64,000 nt of DNA from the NCBI GenBank assembly GCA_045536305.1, contig JAZSNH010000029.1, forward strand, positions 57,991 to 121,990, in the 5' to 3' direction. A model generated the notes under the pieces. That model was not told the DNA's origin. It did no database searches and saw nothing but the letters and a program-made list of their open reading frames with translations. Source of the DNA: JAISGQ01 sp045536305 (GTDB lineage: Bacteria; Bacillota; Clostridia; Oscillospirales; Acutalibacteraceae). This document shows positions 16,933 through 26,625 of this stretch, piece after piece (within the stretch, counting starts at the first letter, position 1; each line of letters starts with the position of its first letter). The position numbers were made by a program, and so were the translations under genes.

Positions 16933-16967
16933 GCTGACAGGCTTTTAGCCGATTAAAATACAGCTTT

Positions 16968-17005
16968 GCACCGAGGCGCCCGTTATCGGCGGCTCGGTGC
17001 TTTTG
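16968..17005 (+). terminator. Terminator of the cysteine synthase gene
   Basis: GCACCGAG (16968-16975) pairs with CTCGGTGC (16993-17000), followed by TTTT. Confidence 0.85.
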
Positions 17006-17409
17006 TCTGCATGCGGCCGAAAAATTCAAATTTATCTGTTTGCTGTATGTATTATATCATAATTTACGAATGAATTATAATGCTCGTTCTGAACCGATAG
17101 GGGGTGTGTCAGTTCGGGCTTGTCTTTTATTTACGAGTTTTTCTGTTTTGCAAAACGGGATTTGATTTATTGAGGTATATATCAGGCTCCCTCTGATGAG
17201 GGAGCTGTCGAAATCGCTTGCGATTTTGACTGAGGGAGAGATTATTTAAAATATATTTTTCTCTCTCCACTCCCCTCATCAGAGGGAGGCAATTAAAGCG
17301 GCAACGTTTATTTAATCAATAAATGGAAATTTTCATCTGCATTATAAATATATTTTGGCGTAAAATTTTGGCTGTTCATACAATTTACAGCGTGCATGGC
17401 TTATCGCTG
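17006..17409. repeat. Gene-free stretch with a full dispersed-repeat copy
   Basis: At about 17187-17245 stands the inverted orientation of the dispersed repeat: a CTCCCTCTGATGAGGGAG hairpin, a GAAATCGCTTGCGATTT hairpin and ACTGAGGGAGAG. A second block (CTCCCCTCATCAGAGGGAGG) follows at about 17269-17288. A short segment near 17139-17165 (GTTTTTCTG, then GCAAAACGGGA) resembles the end of the HTH-PAP2 gene at 14111-14137, so it may be a duplicated remnant. No gene seen. Confidence 0.65.
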
Positions 17410-17438
17410 TTGCTTATTTTTGAAAATTGGTGTATAGT
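17410..17438 (+). promoter_or_regulatory. Promoter of the MoxR operon
   Basis: -35 TTGCTT (17410-17415), 17-bp spacer, -10 TATAGT (17433-17438). Confidence 0.7.
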
Positions 17439-17524
17439 AAAATCAGGGAAATTTCTGTATTCTTAAATCAGTTATATTTCATAATGCTGTTATCGATAAA
17501 AATTCATGAAAAGAAGGGAAAAAT

Positions 17525-18457
17525 ATGAAAAATGATCTTGCTGTAAGGCTTGTTGACAGTGTGTCCTCCGCACTGGTCGGAAAACGTGATGCCGCCGAGC
17601 TGGCTGTCATAACTCTGCTTGCCGGAGGTCATCTGCTTGTAGAGGACGTGCCCGGTGTGGGAAAAACCACCCTTTCTCTCGCTGTCGCCGCGGCAAGCGG
17701 CTGCTCCTTCGGCAGAATACAGTTTACGCCCGATACCATGCCGTCGGATGTTTTCGGCGTGAGTATATATGACAGTGCGAGCGGCGATTTCAAATACAAG
17801 CCGGGCGTTATTATGAAAAATATCATACTTGCCGACGAGATAAACCGCACTCCGCCGAAAACGCAGTCTGCACTGCTCGAAGCGATGGAGGAGCATCAGG
17901 TGACGGTTGACGGAATATCCTACAGCCTCCCCGAACCGTTTTTTGTCGTCGCAACACAGAATCCCATCGAGCATACAGGTACATATCCGCTGCCCGAGGC
18001 TCAGCTTGACCGCTTTATGATGAGGATATCAATTGGATATCCCGAGCCGTCCGACGAGGAGGCGCTTATAGCCAGAGCTATCGCAGGGGAAGGAAAGATC
18101 ATTCCCGAGGCGGTCATTGACCCTCGGACCCTGCGAGATATGCAGAGGGAAGTAAGAAAAGTGACCGTTTGTCAGGAGGTTATCTCCTACATAATTTCGC
18201 TCGTATCCCTCACTCGCGAAAGCGATGATCTTGTGCTCGGCGCAAGTCCGCGCTCGTCGATCGCACTGACAAATGCCGCGCAGGCGGCTGCGTATGTAAG
18301 CGGCAGAGATTATGTTACACCGGGCGATGTTAAAAGGGTTTGGGAGCCTGTTATGATACACAGGATCTCAGCTTCGGCAAAGGCACGTGCCGTCGGTCAT
18401 GATGCAGCATGGGTCGTAAGGCATATCCGCAGCAATACGAAAGTGCCGATGCTCTGA
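17525..18457 (+). CDS. MoxR-family AAA+ ATPase
   Basis: A 310-residue AAA+ protein of the MoxR class, thought to act as a chaperone for assembly or activation of envelope or metal-dependent complexes. It has Walker A (PGVGKTTLS), Walker B (ILADEINRTPPKTQSALLEAM), here cut to DEINR, sensor 1 (VVATQNPIEHTGTYPLPEAQ) and sensor 2 (ASPRSSIAL). It is the first gene of a three-gene operon with a DUF58 protein and a transglutaminase-like membrane protein, a widespread trio in bacteria. Ribosome site GAAGGGA. Confidence 0.93.
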   Translation: MKNDLAVRLVDSVSSALVGKRDAAELAVITLLAGGHLLVEDVPGVGKTTLSLAVAAASGCSFGRIQFTPDTMPSDVFGVSIYDSASGDFKYKPGVIMKNIILADEINRTPPKTQSALLEAMEEHQVTVDGISYSLPEPFFVVATQNPIEHTGTYPLPEAQLDRFMMRISIGYPEPSDEEALIARAIAGEGKIIPEAVIDPRTLRDMQREVRKVTVCQEVISYIISLVSLTRESDDLVLGASPRSSIALTNAAQAAAYVSGRDYVTPGDVKRVWEPVMIHRISASAKARAVGHDAAWVVRHIRSNTKVPML

Positions 18458-18476
18458 TATTAACGGAGGTAAAGGC

Positions 18477-19604
18477 ATGAAAACACGCAGATTTCTGGTA
18501 ATAGCCTTTTTCGTGCTGGCGGTGTTTCTTGCCAGCATCCGTTCGGGCACGTTGGTCTATGCATTGCTTTATATATCGGTGCTCTTGCCTGTGCTTTCGA
18601 TACTTTATACGCTTGTCGTGTATGAGCGCATGAAAATACATCAGAGCATCGAATCGCGCAGCACCGTCAAAAATAAGCCTGTGCCCTATGTGTGCAGAAT
18701 AATGAACGAAACAAAATTTGTTTCGTTCACTCAGATAGAGCTTAAATTTCACAAGGATCTTTCCGAGATAACAAACACAAAGGAAAAGCAGGTCTTCACG
18801 CTGCCTGCGGGATCGACGGAAGAAATCAGAGCCGATGTTATATGCAGAAGAAGAGGCAGGTATACTATCGGTGTTGAGAAAATACTGATAAGCGACGTGC
18901 TCGGACTTTTCAGGCCGTCCTTTAATCCCCCTGTCGAATATCCCGTTACGGTTTATCCTCGGGTAGTGCAGCTCGACAGCTTAAGTATTTTCAGCTTTGA
19001 AGGGATCAGGTCGGCAAGCTCCTACGGTTCGCACGAGACAATGGCAGGAGATACAGTGCACGAATATGTTGCAGGCGACGATCCGCGCATGATACACTGG
19101 AAGGCAAGCGCGCGCACAGGCGTGCTTCAGGTGCGTCAGATAAGCGGTGTTGAACGGCCGAGGATGGTCATAGTCGTCGATATGCGAAAATTTTCCGAGG
19201 GTGAAGCTGCGATAGTGCGCGAGGACAATCTCCTTGAGGCACTGCTCGCTATATGTGACTACGGTGTTTCGCGCGGCATTGATGTTGATGTCTATGCAGG
19301 CGATAACCATTTCTTCCTGAGAGATAACAACGATTTTAATGAATTGTACGAATGGAGCGGTACGATGGAGTTTTCAAGGACCGCACCGCCTGTGCAGGTT
19401 CCTGATGTAAACCTTACATGCTGTGCTGTGCTTTCCTCGGGACAGATCGGGGATGCAGCGGCAGGCCTTATAAATGCCGCCGAGGCAGGTGCGGAATGTG
19501 TTCTGATGGAGTTCGGCAGCGGATCGGAAGTATACGAGGCGCCAAGGCTGAAATACATCTGTGTACCTGACGACTGTGACATAATTGAGATTTTGAGCAA
19601 ATAA
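18477..19604 (+). CDS. DUF58 domain membrane protein
   Basis: A 375-residue protein. Two N-terminal membrane helices (about 5-22 and 28-48) are followed by a soluble beta region and the DUF58 signature VAGDDPRMIHWKASARTG, then LQVRQ, near residues 198-220. A VWA-like fold is expected, with VIVVDMR as the first strand of that domain. DUF58 proteins pair with MoxR ATPases. The stop codon overlaps the next start (TAATG), so translation is coupled. Confidence 0.9.
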   Translation: MKTRRFLVIAFFVLAVFLASIRSGTLVYALLYISVLLPVLSILYTLVVYERMKIHQSIESRSTVKNKPVPYVCRIMNETKFVSFTQIELKFHKDLSEITNTKEKQVFTLPAGSTEEIRADVICRRRGRYTIGVEKILISDVLGLFRPSFNPPVEYPVTVYPRVVQLDSLSIFSFEGIRSASSYGSHETMAGDTVHEYVAGDDPRMIHWKASARTGVLQVRQISGVERPRMVIVVDMRKFSEGEAAIVREDNLLEALLAICDYGVSRGIDVDVYAGDNHFFLRDNNDFNELYEWSGTMEFSRTAPPVQVPDVNLTCCAVLSSGQIGDAAAGLINAAEAGAECVLMEFGSGSEVYEAPRLKYICVPDDCDIIEILSK

Positions 19605-21718
19605 TGAAAAAGATTACATTTTCAAAGATCAATTTTAAGAAAATACTCAACGCCATTCCTCGCGGAGCTGCTGCGGCAATATTGTCGTCGGCGCTGGCCG
19701 CTTTGATAATCGCGACTCTGCTGCCTGAGAGTGCGGATAATTTTTTCCTCTCCGCGCTGATGATAATGTGCGCGGTGTTCTCCCTGCTTATGGAGCTTGT
19801 GCGTTTGCCCAAGGCGGTAAATATCCTTATTCCGTCACTTTGCGCCGCAGGCGGTGCCGCTGCACTGCTCATACCGCGAGGAGAGGAAAGAAAAAGCCTT
19901 CTTTTCATGCTCATAAATGAAAAAGGCGCTGCGGCAGAAGAAATAATTCTGCCCTGCGTATGCTTTTGCGTAGTGCTGTGCGCGCTCGTCTGCACAGTCA
20001 ACCGAAGCTTTGTGCTTCGATGCATAACAGCAGGCGGCACGGCAGTGTCCTTCATCATGCTTATTATGATGAAGATGAGCCTGATGCCGATAATTATGAT
20101 ATTGCTTCTTGCATATACGCTGATAGTTGTCTGTCAGGTGTTTGCCCCGAAAAGCAGGGAAGAAGGAAAAAAGAGGCAGGAGCCGTGGTATGTTTTTATC
20201 TGTGCTGCCGCTGTGGTTATCGCGGTTATGCTTCCAATGCCTGAAACGCGCATACCGTGGGAAAAGCTGATACATCTTAATAATACGGACGGGCTCGTTC
20301 AGCTCGGCGAGGTGCTGGATATAGACAAGCTGGAGGAAGAGCCCGAACCGGAAAACAAAACAGGCTATGACGAGGATGTTTCGAGCATGGGAGGCTGGAT
20401 AGAGGTCTCGGAGGGTCTCCCTGTCGAGGTCTCCTTCAGTGACGGCGCTTTTGCCGACCGTCTGACAGGCAGTATTTATGATTCCTACACGGGAAAGGGC
20501 TGGCTCAGCACGATATCGCTGACAGATACGGGCTATATGTCAGCGGCAGATAATGCATCCTCTTCGGAGAATAATATCCTTGATACCGATGGTTACTCAA
20601 GAGCGACTGTCAGGAAAATCAGTACAGTCGGCGAGACTGTGTTCAGTCCACCATACACTGTTGCAGTAACTACAAAAGAGGGCATCGGAACGGAGCGAAG
20701 CGGAAGCAGACTTGTTTTCAGCAAACCGCGCAGCGGCCGTTATACGGTGTATTTTGCAGACAGTCTGCCCGACTGCCTGATAACAGATGATGAACGAAAG
20801 GCATATCTCGCGCTTCCCGACACTCTGCCGCCGAGAGTTGCAGATTTTGCACACAGCGTCACCGACGGAATATCGGGAGATGCGGCAAAGGCAGATGCGC
20901 TTATGAAGGCTTTGTCTCGGTATAAATATGAGACAAAGGTGAGCAGTGTGCCGAAGAAAAGCGATTTTGTCGATTACTTCCTCTTTTCCTCGCGCGAAGG
21001 CTACTGCGAATATTTTGCAAGCGCAATGGCGGTGCTGGCGCGCTGTGAGGGCATACCGTCGCGCTTTGTTATAGGATATGCTGTTCCAAACAGCAAAGAG
21101 GAGATAGTAAGGATAAGCAACGCTAACGCTCATGCATGGGCAGAGCTTTATATCGAAGACAGCGGATGGGTGATATATGACCCTGCCGCCGAAAATGCCG
21201 CGGTCTATGCCGAAAATGCCGCGGCCGAAGAAAAAGAGGAGCAGAAGGACGACGGAATATTCAACAAGGAAAATATGGCCGCACTCAGAAAGACCCTTCT
21301 TTATGCATACGCTGCAATAGCAGGCTTTGTTGTGCTGTTTTTCATTTTCCGTCCCTTTGTTATCCGAATTATAAAAAACATACAGCTTGCAGGCAAATAC
21401 AGAAAAAAGGCAGGCTATAAGACCCTGCGCCGCTGCAGCAGATTGCTTTGGACATTGTCGGCATGCGGCATAAGGCGTATTCAGAGCGAAACAGCCGACG
21501 AGTTCGGAGAGCGTGTGACATCGCAGTTTACATGGCTCAGCGCATCGGCATCGGAAAAGCTTAAAAAGCTGCTTGAGCAGACAGGCAGGATACTTTATTC
21601 TGCCGAGGAATTTAATGAAAAAGGTGTTTTGGGTGCAGCGCGTGCAGTGCGCCGCTCATACATCGGCAAGTACGGCATTTTCCGTTATATTCGAGGCTGG
21701 TGGCGCGCTGATATATAG
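19604..21718 (+). CDS. Transglutaminase-like membrane protein
   Basis: A 704-residue membrane protein. About six N-terminal helices (to roughly residue 220) are followed by an extracytoplasmic region with a transglutaminase-like core. The core has the Cys in EGYCEYFASAMA (about residue 468), the His in NAHAWAELY and the Asp in VIYDPAAEN, making a complete Cys-His-Asp triad. A further membrane helix (around 570-590, IAGFVVLFFIF) precedes a cytoplasmic C-terminal DUF4129-like domain. With MoxR and DUF58 it forms a conserved operon of unknown exact role, possibly in envelope protein processing. Confidence 0.9.
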   Translation: MKKITFSKINFKKILNAIPRGAAAAILSSALAALIIATLLPESADNFFLSALMIMCAVFSLLMELVRLPKAVNILIPSLCAAGGAAALLIPRGEERKSLLFMLINEKGAAAEEIILPCVCFCVVLCALVCTVNRSFVLRCITAGGTAVSFIMLIMMKMSLMPIIMILLLAYTLIVVCQVFAPKSREEGKKRQEPWYVFICAAAVVIAVMLPMPETRIPWEKLIHLNNTDGLVQLGEVLDIDKLEEEPEPENKTGYDEDVSSMGGWIEVSEGLPVEVSFSDGAFADRLTGSIYDSYTGKGWLSTISLTDTGYMSAADNASSSENNILDTDGYSRATVRKISTVGETVFSPPYTVAVTTKEGIGTERSGSRLVFSKPRSGRYTVYFADSLPDCLITDDERKAYLALPDTLPPRVADFAHSVTDGISGDAAKADALMKALSRYKYETKVSSVPKKSDFVDYFLFSSREGYCEYFASAMAVLARCEGIPSRFVIGYAVPNSKEEIVRISNANAHAWAELYIEDSGWVIYDPAAENAAVYAENAAAEEKEEQKDDGIFNKENMAALRKTLLYAYAAIAGFVVLFFIFRPFVIRIIKNIQLAGKYRKKAGYKTLRRCSRLLWTLSACGIRRIQSETADEFGERVTSQFTWLSASASEKLKKLLEQTGRILYSAEEFNEKGVLGAARAVRRSYIGKYGIFRYIRGWWRADI

Positions 21719-21726
21719 ATAGAACA

Positions 21727-21756
21727 AGCACCCGACCATAAAAAGGTCGGGTGCTT
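21727..21756. terminator. Bidirectional terminator between the transglutaminase and CotH operons
   Basis: AGCACCCGACC, seven-base loop, GGTCGGGTGCT between two convergent operons. Confidence 0.85.
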
Positions 21757-21786
21757 TATACATATTTGCGAAAAACGGAAAAAGCC

Positions 21787-24708
21787 TTAATCTGAGAGCT
21801 TTTTATTTTGCTCTGTTTTAAGCTGTTCTGCTGCGGCTTTATAGTCCTCAAGCTGTTCATCGCTGAGCTTGAACGCGCTTTTTAGCTGAGAATATGCCAT
21901 GTCGGGTTTAAATGAGAGGAAGCTTCTTATGTTCTTCCATTGCTGGTTGAGTGTTTTCGGACCCGGGAAGCCAAGCGCCTTGTATTGCCGTGTCAGCTCA
22001 GGCTGTATGTATGCGGTCAGCTCATCGAGGATAGCGGTTGTGCGCTCGGTGTTGAAGGTGTGTTTGATGTGGTAGCAGTACAGGGTTATGAATCGGTCGC
22101 GAAACTGCTTGTTTTTAAGCAGATTACGCATGATTTTGTTGTTTTGGATATACGGCAGCTGCTTTGTTGTCAGCAGCTTGCTTTCTATCATATTCGTGTC
22201 CCATGTAGTGTGCCACATCGCCCAGTCCATGTCGTATATCATCCATCTCCACTTGCCTGTGTCGCGCACGCGGAAGCATTTGATGTTTCCTATGTCGAGG
22301 TTGCAGAAATAGGTTTCGACTATCCAGAAGTTTATCAGAGAATCTATATCTATCTGCTCGGCGGCAATGGCATATTCGCTGTCCTTTTTCATATCGTGTG
22401 AATCGATATAATCGACCATTGCAAGATATTGCGATGCACTTCCCGTAACGACCTGACGATTACCCTTGACAATGTCGAGGGTGTCTTTGTCATAACCGTA
22501 CTTGTATTTGGCGTAATTTGCATCAAGCCGTTCGCGCACAAAGTAAAGTCCCCAGTAAGTGCCGTTGACATAGAGTGCGGCAGGCTGTGATTCCTGATAA
22601 TCAAGGTCCATTCCCCTGATTACAAGAGGGATAAAGTCGTCACGAATCTTCGAGGTGACCTGATCCTCACCGCCCGGTCTCAGCAGAAGGCTCGAAAAGG
22701 AATCGACGCTGTGCTCTCCGAAGAAGGGGTAATTTACTTCGTTTTCGCCGTATTTTTCGCGCAGACGCAGGCGAAGACCCTTTTGGGTGTATTCGCGTGA
22801 GCTGTAGCCGAATAATGCGGCGCCTGCGTCAAACTCAACGGCCTTAAGTCCGTGTTTGTCGTAATATTCTATGTGGCAGGCGTATTCCTCCCTGCAGGAG
22901 GAATCGTACATAAGGCCTGTTTTTTCGTTCGATATTTTGCCTGGGTCTCCCGAAAGGCTGACAACGGGGATATTATGCTCATCTGCGACAAAATAGGTTT
23001 CCGTTACGACATCGCTTTGAAGATGACTTTCGGAAAACGCGGCAAACCGAAGAACGGTTGTCTTGTTTATTGTAAGAGCGGTGCTGTATTCCTTCGAGGA
23101 GGCAGTGGGCACTGAGCCGTCGGTGGTGTATCTTATGACAGCGCCCTCCTCTGCAGACAGGGAGATCTTTGTGCCCTTGCTTACAAATCCGCCGCAGATC
23201 GATGCGGTCGGCTGCTCGGTATAGCCGCGGTAGCCCGTCGCATTTTCAGAACCCGGAGTCGGTGTGGTAAAGAACCAACGTATCGAGGTGTCTGCATTCA
23301 GCCTTCCGCTGGTGACCGAATTTCGCTGTTTGCCGGATTCAAAGAAGTCACACACATTGCCCTGCGGATCGGTAAGGTAAAGCTTTTCGCCTCCCGAGCT
23401 GAGCTTGGTGTTTGCATGGAGGGCGCTTTTGGGGTTTACGGCATTTATGCCGTCACAGTATACAAGGATATAGGAATCAGGCTGAAGGGAAACATCGGGG
23501 AAGGTGAAAAACGGCACTCCTATATCGTTTCCAAGAGTGTAGCCAATGAGGGACACTGCCTTGTCCGAATAATTGTAAAGCTCTATATAATCCGATGAGT
23601 TTGCGGAATCCTCATCGGAGACGGCGCAGACCTCGTTTATTATAACGTCGCGCGAAAGCACGGCAGAAAGGGAATGGGAATCTCCGAGGACAAGAATATG
23701 GTTTTCGCCCTGCGGTGTGGGCTGTGAAGAAAACTGATAGCTTCCCGATGTATCGATACAGACCGAAATGTTTTCGCCGCCGTATTTAAGCTCAAGCTCC
23801 TGTGCGAGAATGTTTTCATTTGTCCAAAGGGCGAAATAATTGGAATTTCTGCCCAGAGTAAAGTTTGTGTGAAGCTCTCCGTTTACTGACTTGTCCTTTC
23901 CCGAGCAGTAGACGATAAGATATTTGCCCGCACCGAGGATTGTGCCCTCGGGGAAGCACCACTTTTTTGAATCGGAGAGGCTGTCGGTAAGCGAGAAGCC
24001 GTCGAGAAGAAGATCTTCACTGCCGAAATTGTGCAGCTCTATCCAATTGCTGTATTCAAGGTCGCAGTCTCTTATGCCCATGGAGTTTTTAAGCATATAT
24101 TCGCTTATTTCGACAGAACACATCGTATAGGCAAGGGCGTTTGCGGATTCGGCACAGCTTCCGCTGTTGGGAGCATTGAAGGAAGGGCTGAGCCAGAACA
24201 TGAGCTTGTTAGAATCGCCGCGTCCGTAGGAAATATTTTCTCTCAGCGCAGGCACTTCCATTCTGTCTATCTCCACACCGGATTGAGCATAAAGCACAAG
24301 GGTCTCGCCGTCTGAGGACAGGCCGAAGGGTGCGGTGGGATGGGAGTCCGAATCGGAGAGCGCGGACGAAAGATAAATGGTCTTATAGCTGTAGGGTTCA
24401 ACAGTAATGCCGTCGAGAGAATATCTGAACGGTCGGGCTTCGTCATCGGTCAGCCAGCAGCCGTCGAGCTTTGCGGGTGTATTGCTGTCATTGTACAATT
24501 CTACCCAGTCGGTGTACTTGCCGCTCGGGTGAGGCGCATATTTTGAATTGCTGCTCATTACCTCGTTTATATATACGTTATAGGTCGTTTCCTTCGGTGT
24601 CTTCTCTGAGGAAAGGGAAATAAGCAGAAAAACGACCGATGCCGCAAGAGTGCATACAAGAATGATAACAGCATTTTTTATTTTATTCAGATCAAATTTT
24701 TGAGACAT
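21787..24708 (-). CDS. CotH kinase-family protein with lamin-tail and chitobiase-like domains
   Basis: About 973 residues. An N-terminal membrane anchor or signal (VIILVCTLAASVVFLLISL) is followed by three lamin-tail domains (each with WVELYN, WIELHN or YIELYN and the NEVM/SEYM/NEVC entry, at roughly 40-155, 200-310 and 355-465). A chitobiase C-terminal-like segment (IRYTTDGSVPTASSKEYS) and a CotH kinase domain (about 590-930) follow. The CotH motifs are LRPGGEDQVTSKIRDD, YVNGTYWGLYFVRERLD and WMIYDMDWAMWH. CotH proteins phosphorylate spore coat proteins or other secreted proteins. I chose ATG 24708, 8 bases after AAGGA. It lies just downstream of a sister lamin-tail lipoprotein. Confidence 0.88.
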   Translation of the reverse strand: MSQKFDLNKIKNAVIILVCTLAASVVFLLISLSSEKTPKETTYNVYINEVMSSNSKYAPHPSGKYTDWVELYNDSNTPAKLDGCWLTDDEARPFRYSLDGITVEPYSYKTIYLSSALSDSDSHPTAPFGLSSDGETLVLYAQSGVEIDRMEVPALRENISYGRGDSNKLMFWLSPSFNAPNSGSCAESANALAYTMCSVEISEYMLKNSMGIRDCDLEYSNWIELHNFGSEDLLLDGFSLTDSLSDSKKWCFPEGTILGAGKYLIVYCSGKDKSVNGELHTNFTLGRNSNYFALWTNENILAQELELKYGGENISVCIDTSGSYQFSSQPTPQGENHILVLGDSHSLSAVLSRDVIINEVCAVSDEDSANSSDYIELYNYSDKAVSLIGYTLGNDIGVPFFTFPDVSLQPDSYILVYCDGINAVNPKSALHANTKLSSGGEKLYLTDPQGNVCDFFESGKQRNSVTSGRLNADTSIRWFFTTPTPGSENATGYRGYTEQPTASICGGFVSKGTKISLSAEEGAVIRYTTDGSVPTASSKEYSTALTINKTTVLRFAAFSESHLQSDVVTETYFVADEHNIPVVSLSGDPGKISNEKTGLMYDSSCREEYACHIEYYDKHGLKAVEFDAGAALFGYSSREYTQKGLRLRLREKYGENEVNYPFFGEHSVDSFSSLLLRPGGEDQVTSKIRDDFIPLVIRGMDLDYQESQPAALYVNGTYWGLYFVRERLDANYAKYKYGYDKDTLDIVKGNRQVVTGSASQYLAMVDYIDSHDMKKDSEYAIAAEQIDIDSLINFWIVETYFCNLDIGNIKCFRVRDTGKWRWMIYDMDWAMWHTTWDTNMIESKLLTTKQLPYIQNNKIMRNLLKNKQFRDRFITLYCYHIKHTFNTERTTAILDELTAYIQPELTRQYKALGFPGPKTLNQQWKNIRSFLSFKPDMAYSQLKSAFKLSDEQLEDYKAAAEQLKTEQNKKLSD

Positions 24709-24722
24709 AATATTCATCCTTA

Positions 24723-25742
24723 TCAATATGCGGAGGTGTTGTTTATCCTTCCCGGAGTGGGCATGGAGCAGCGCAGATAAGTGCCGTCGGCGGCAAGGAC
24801 TGCGGACACGTTTTTGTCGAGCTCCGGCACGAATGAATAAGAGTTTTTGTATCCGAGCGGAGTCAGCAGTGCGATCATGTCATCCGAAGTACTGAGTCTG
24901 AAGGAGGTGTGAAGAAAGCCCTTGGAATCGAGCTTGTCCTTGCCCGAGCAGAATATGAGCAGATATCCCTTGGAGGGAATGACGGTGCCCTCGGGGAAGT
25001 ACCATTTTCCGTCCAGAGCAGAGCTGTCGCACAGAGAATAGCCGTCAAGAGACAGATCGTTTTCCGTGCGGTTATAAAGCTCTATCCAGTCGCTGTAATC
25101 GCCGTCGGCATCGTACAGTATCTTGGTGTTGTTTATCATATATTCGTTTATGACCACATCGATCCTGCCAATGTTAAGACCCTCGATAGTGTCGGAGAAA
25201 GCACCCGAATTAGGCTGCATAGGAGTAGGCTGTGCATACCAGCCGCAGCCTGTCCCCTCTTCGCTCAGTCCGTATGAGAGGTTTTCCTCGGAGGGCGGAA
25301 TGCAGAGCCTTGCAAGCTCGGTAAGCTCGGGGGAATACAGCATGACGGTTTCACCGTCGGAGGAGAGCTTGAACGAGGCGTGAAGCTCGTCCTTTTCAAG
25401 GCAGTCTCTGTCGGACATATATATGAGCGCATATCCGTAGGCTTCGATAGAAAGGCTTGGAATAAGCCACTTTGCAGGGACGTTCTCATCGTCGGAAAGG
25501 TAGCAGTTTGTAAGAATTATTTTGGAAGAGCTCGTGTTGTGCAGCTCTATCCAGTCGTAATGCTTGCCGTCCGAGCATTTGGCGTAATCGGTATTATCGG
25601 TCATTGCCTCGTTTATAACCACCGTGCCGGGATAAAGCGCCTCTGTGTGGGTGAGCTGGTCGAGCGCGGCATTTTTAATGCCGCTGCAGCCGGTTAGGAG
25701 TAGAAGCGCGGATAATATAAATACAACGAAATGTCGTTTCAT
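24723..25742 (-). CDS. Lamin-tail-domain lipoprotein
   Basis: A 339-residue protein with a lipoprotein signal (MKRHFVVFILSALLLLTGCS) and two lamin-tail domains: NEAMTDN to about residue 150, with WIELHNTSS, and NEYMINN to about 310, with WIELYNRTE and LIFCSGKDK. Lamin-tail domains are immunoglobulin-like folds that often attach to surface or DNA-associated enzymes. It lies in one operon with the CotH gene, 14 bp apart. The ATG at 25742 has GGAGG at the right distance. It may be a surface partner or substrate of the CotH kinase; that is inference. Confidence 0.85.
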   Translation of the reverse strand: MKRHFVVFILSALLLLTGCSGIKNAALDQLTHTEALYPGTVVINEAMTDNTDYAKCSDGKHYDWIELHNTSSSKIILTNCYLSDDENVPAKWLIPSLSIEAYGYALIYMSDRDCLEKDELHASFKLSSDGETVMLYSPELTELARLCIPPSEENLSYGLSEEGTGCGWYAQPTPMQPNSGAFSDTIEGLNIGRIDVVINEYMINNTKILYDADGDYSDWIELYNRTENDLSLDGYSLCDSSALDGKWYFPEGTVIPSKGYLLIFCSGKDKLDSKGFLHTSFRLSTSDDMIALLTPLGYKNSYSFVPELDKNVSAVLAADGTYLRCSMPTPGRINNTSAY

Positions 25743-25873
25743 AGAATACCTCCGAAAAGCTGTGCCGAAAACAGACGATAACCGCTGTAAAAACAGCATT
25801 GTGACAAATAAAATTTATCATAGGAGATATTAAATGTCAACCAAAGAGGAGGTAATGCCTCAGGTTGATTTAA

Positions 25874-25903
25874 GAACGCGGCGTTCTGTAAAACGCCGCG
25901 TTC
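25874..25903 (-). terminator. Hairpin after the Cys-rich membrane protein gene
   Basis: GAACGCGGCGTT and AACGCCGCGTTC form a 12-bp stem with a 6-base loop. The T run is weak. Confidence 0.65.
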
Positions 25904-25930
25904 TGTTTGCAGAAACCGAAGACAGGGGTA

Positions 25931-26341
25931 TCAGCCCTCGCAGCCGAAAAGACTTCTGACAAGGCATGCGGTGCCCGCTATCGCCAGCGTAAAGAAGAAC
26001 ATAAGCACTCCCACAAGAATTGCGCTGAGTATGCTTGTTGCAACAACACCGACGGCAAGAAGAACTATCGAGAACAATACGGTTCCCAGAATGCCTGCCA
26101 GAAGAGTGTTGACCGAAGAGCAGAGGCAGAGCTCCCGTTCCTTGCATTTCCTGAGTGCGGCCGCAAGAAGGGTGATGCCGAGATATACTGCGGCAATGCC
26201 GAGCACTACCCAAAGGAATGCCGGAGTAGCGGTAACCACCGCAGTGACATGGAGAAATGCTGTGACAACGCCGATGATAATGGCTGAGACAACAGCGGCG
26301 ATGGTGCAGCTGCATTTGCAGGTACAATTGAACATGGTCAT
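25931..26341 (-). CDS. Cys-rich four-helix membrane protein, unknown function
   Basis: About 136 residues. It starts with a Cys cluster (MFNCTCKCSC) and then has four membrane helices (about 13-35, 39-60, 78-100, 105-128) and a final Cys pair near LVRSLFGCEG. ATG 26341 is 8 bases after GGGAGGTG. The N-terminal cysteines resemble those of small Clostridial membrane proteins annotated only as hypothetical. It is transcribed alone, divergent from the coiled-coil gene. Confidence 0.7.
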   Translation of the reverse strand: MTMFNCTCKCSCTIAAVVSAIIIGVVTAFLHVTAVVTATPAFLWVVLGIAAVYLGITLLAAALRKCKERELCLCSSVNTLLAGILGTVLFSIVLLAVGVVATSILSAILVGVLMFFFTLAIAGTACLVRSLFGCEG

Positions 26342-26540
26342 GATTTTTTCACCTCCCATCACCAGAATATGCAGAGGGCAAAGGCTTGGTGAAGGAAGAG
26401 ATGAGTAAAAATGAGAGGGAAAGCGGGAGTGAAGATAAGCTTAAAAAGCCTGCTGCTGCACGCTTTTTTCACAATTTCAGAGGGCTTTTGCAATTATGGA
26501 AAAATTTTGCAGTTTTTCTTTTAGAAATTTAAAATTTCTA

Positions 26541-26569
26541 TTGTACAGCTCGAATTTCATTGATATAAT
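26541..26569 (+). promoter_or_regulatory. Promoter of the Ala/Glu-rich coiled-coil gene
   Basis: -35 TTGTAC (26541-26546), 17-bp spacer, -10 TATAAT (26564-26569). A palindrome AGAAATTTAAAATTTCT sits just upstream at 26523-26539. Confidence 0.8.
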
Positions 26570-26625
26570 TGTAACAAAGGGAACTGCTTAAGGAAAGCAG
26601 AATAAGAGTAAAGGAGATACAGACA

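Noticed and set aside
25834..25959. A 41-codon plus-strand frame (MSTKEEVMPQVDLRTRR...) with an AGGAG site
   Set aside because: It reads through the terminator hairpin of the opposite gene, lacks a convincing promoter, and its Arg-rich end looks like hairpin sequence. Kept as a faint possibility only.
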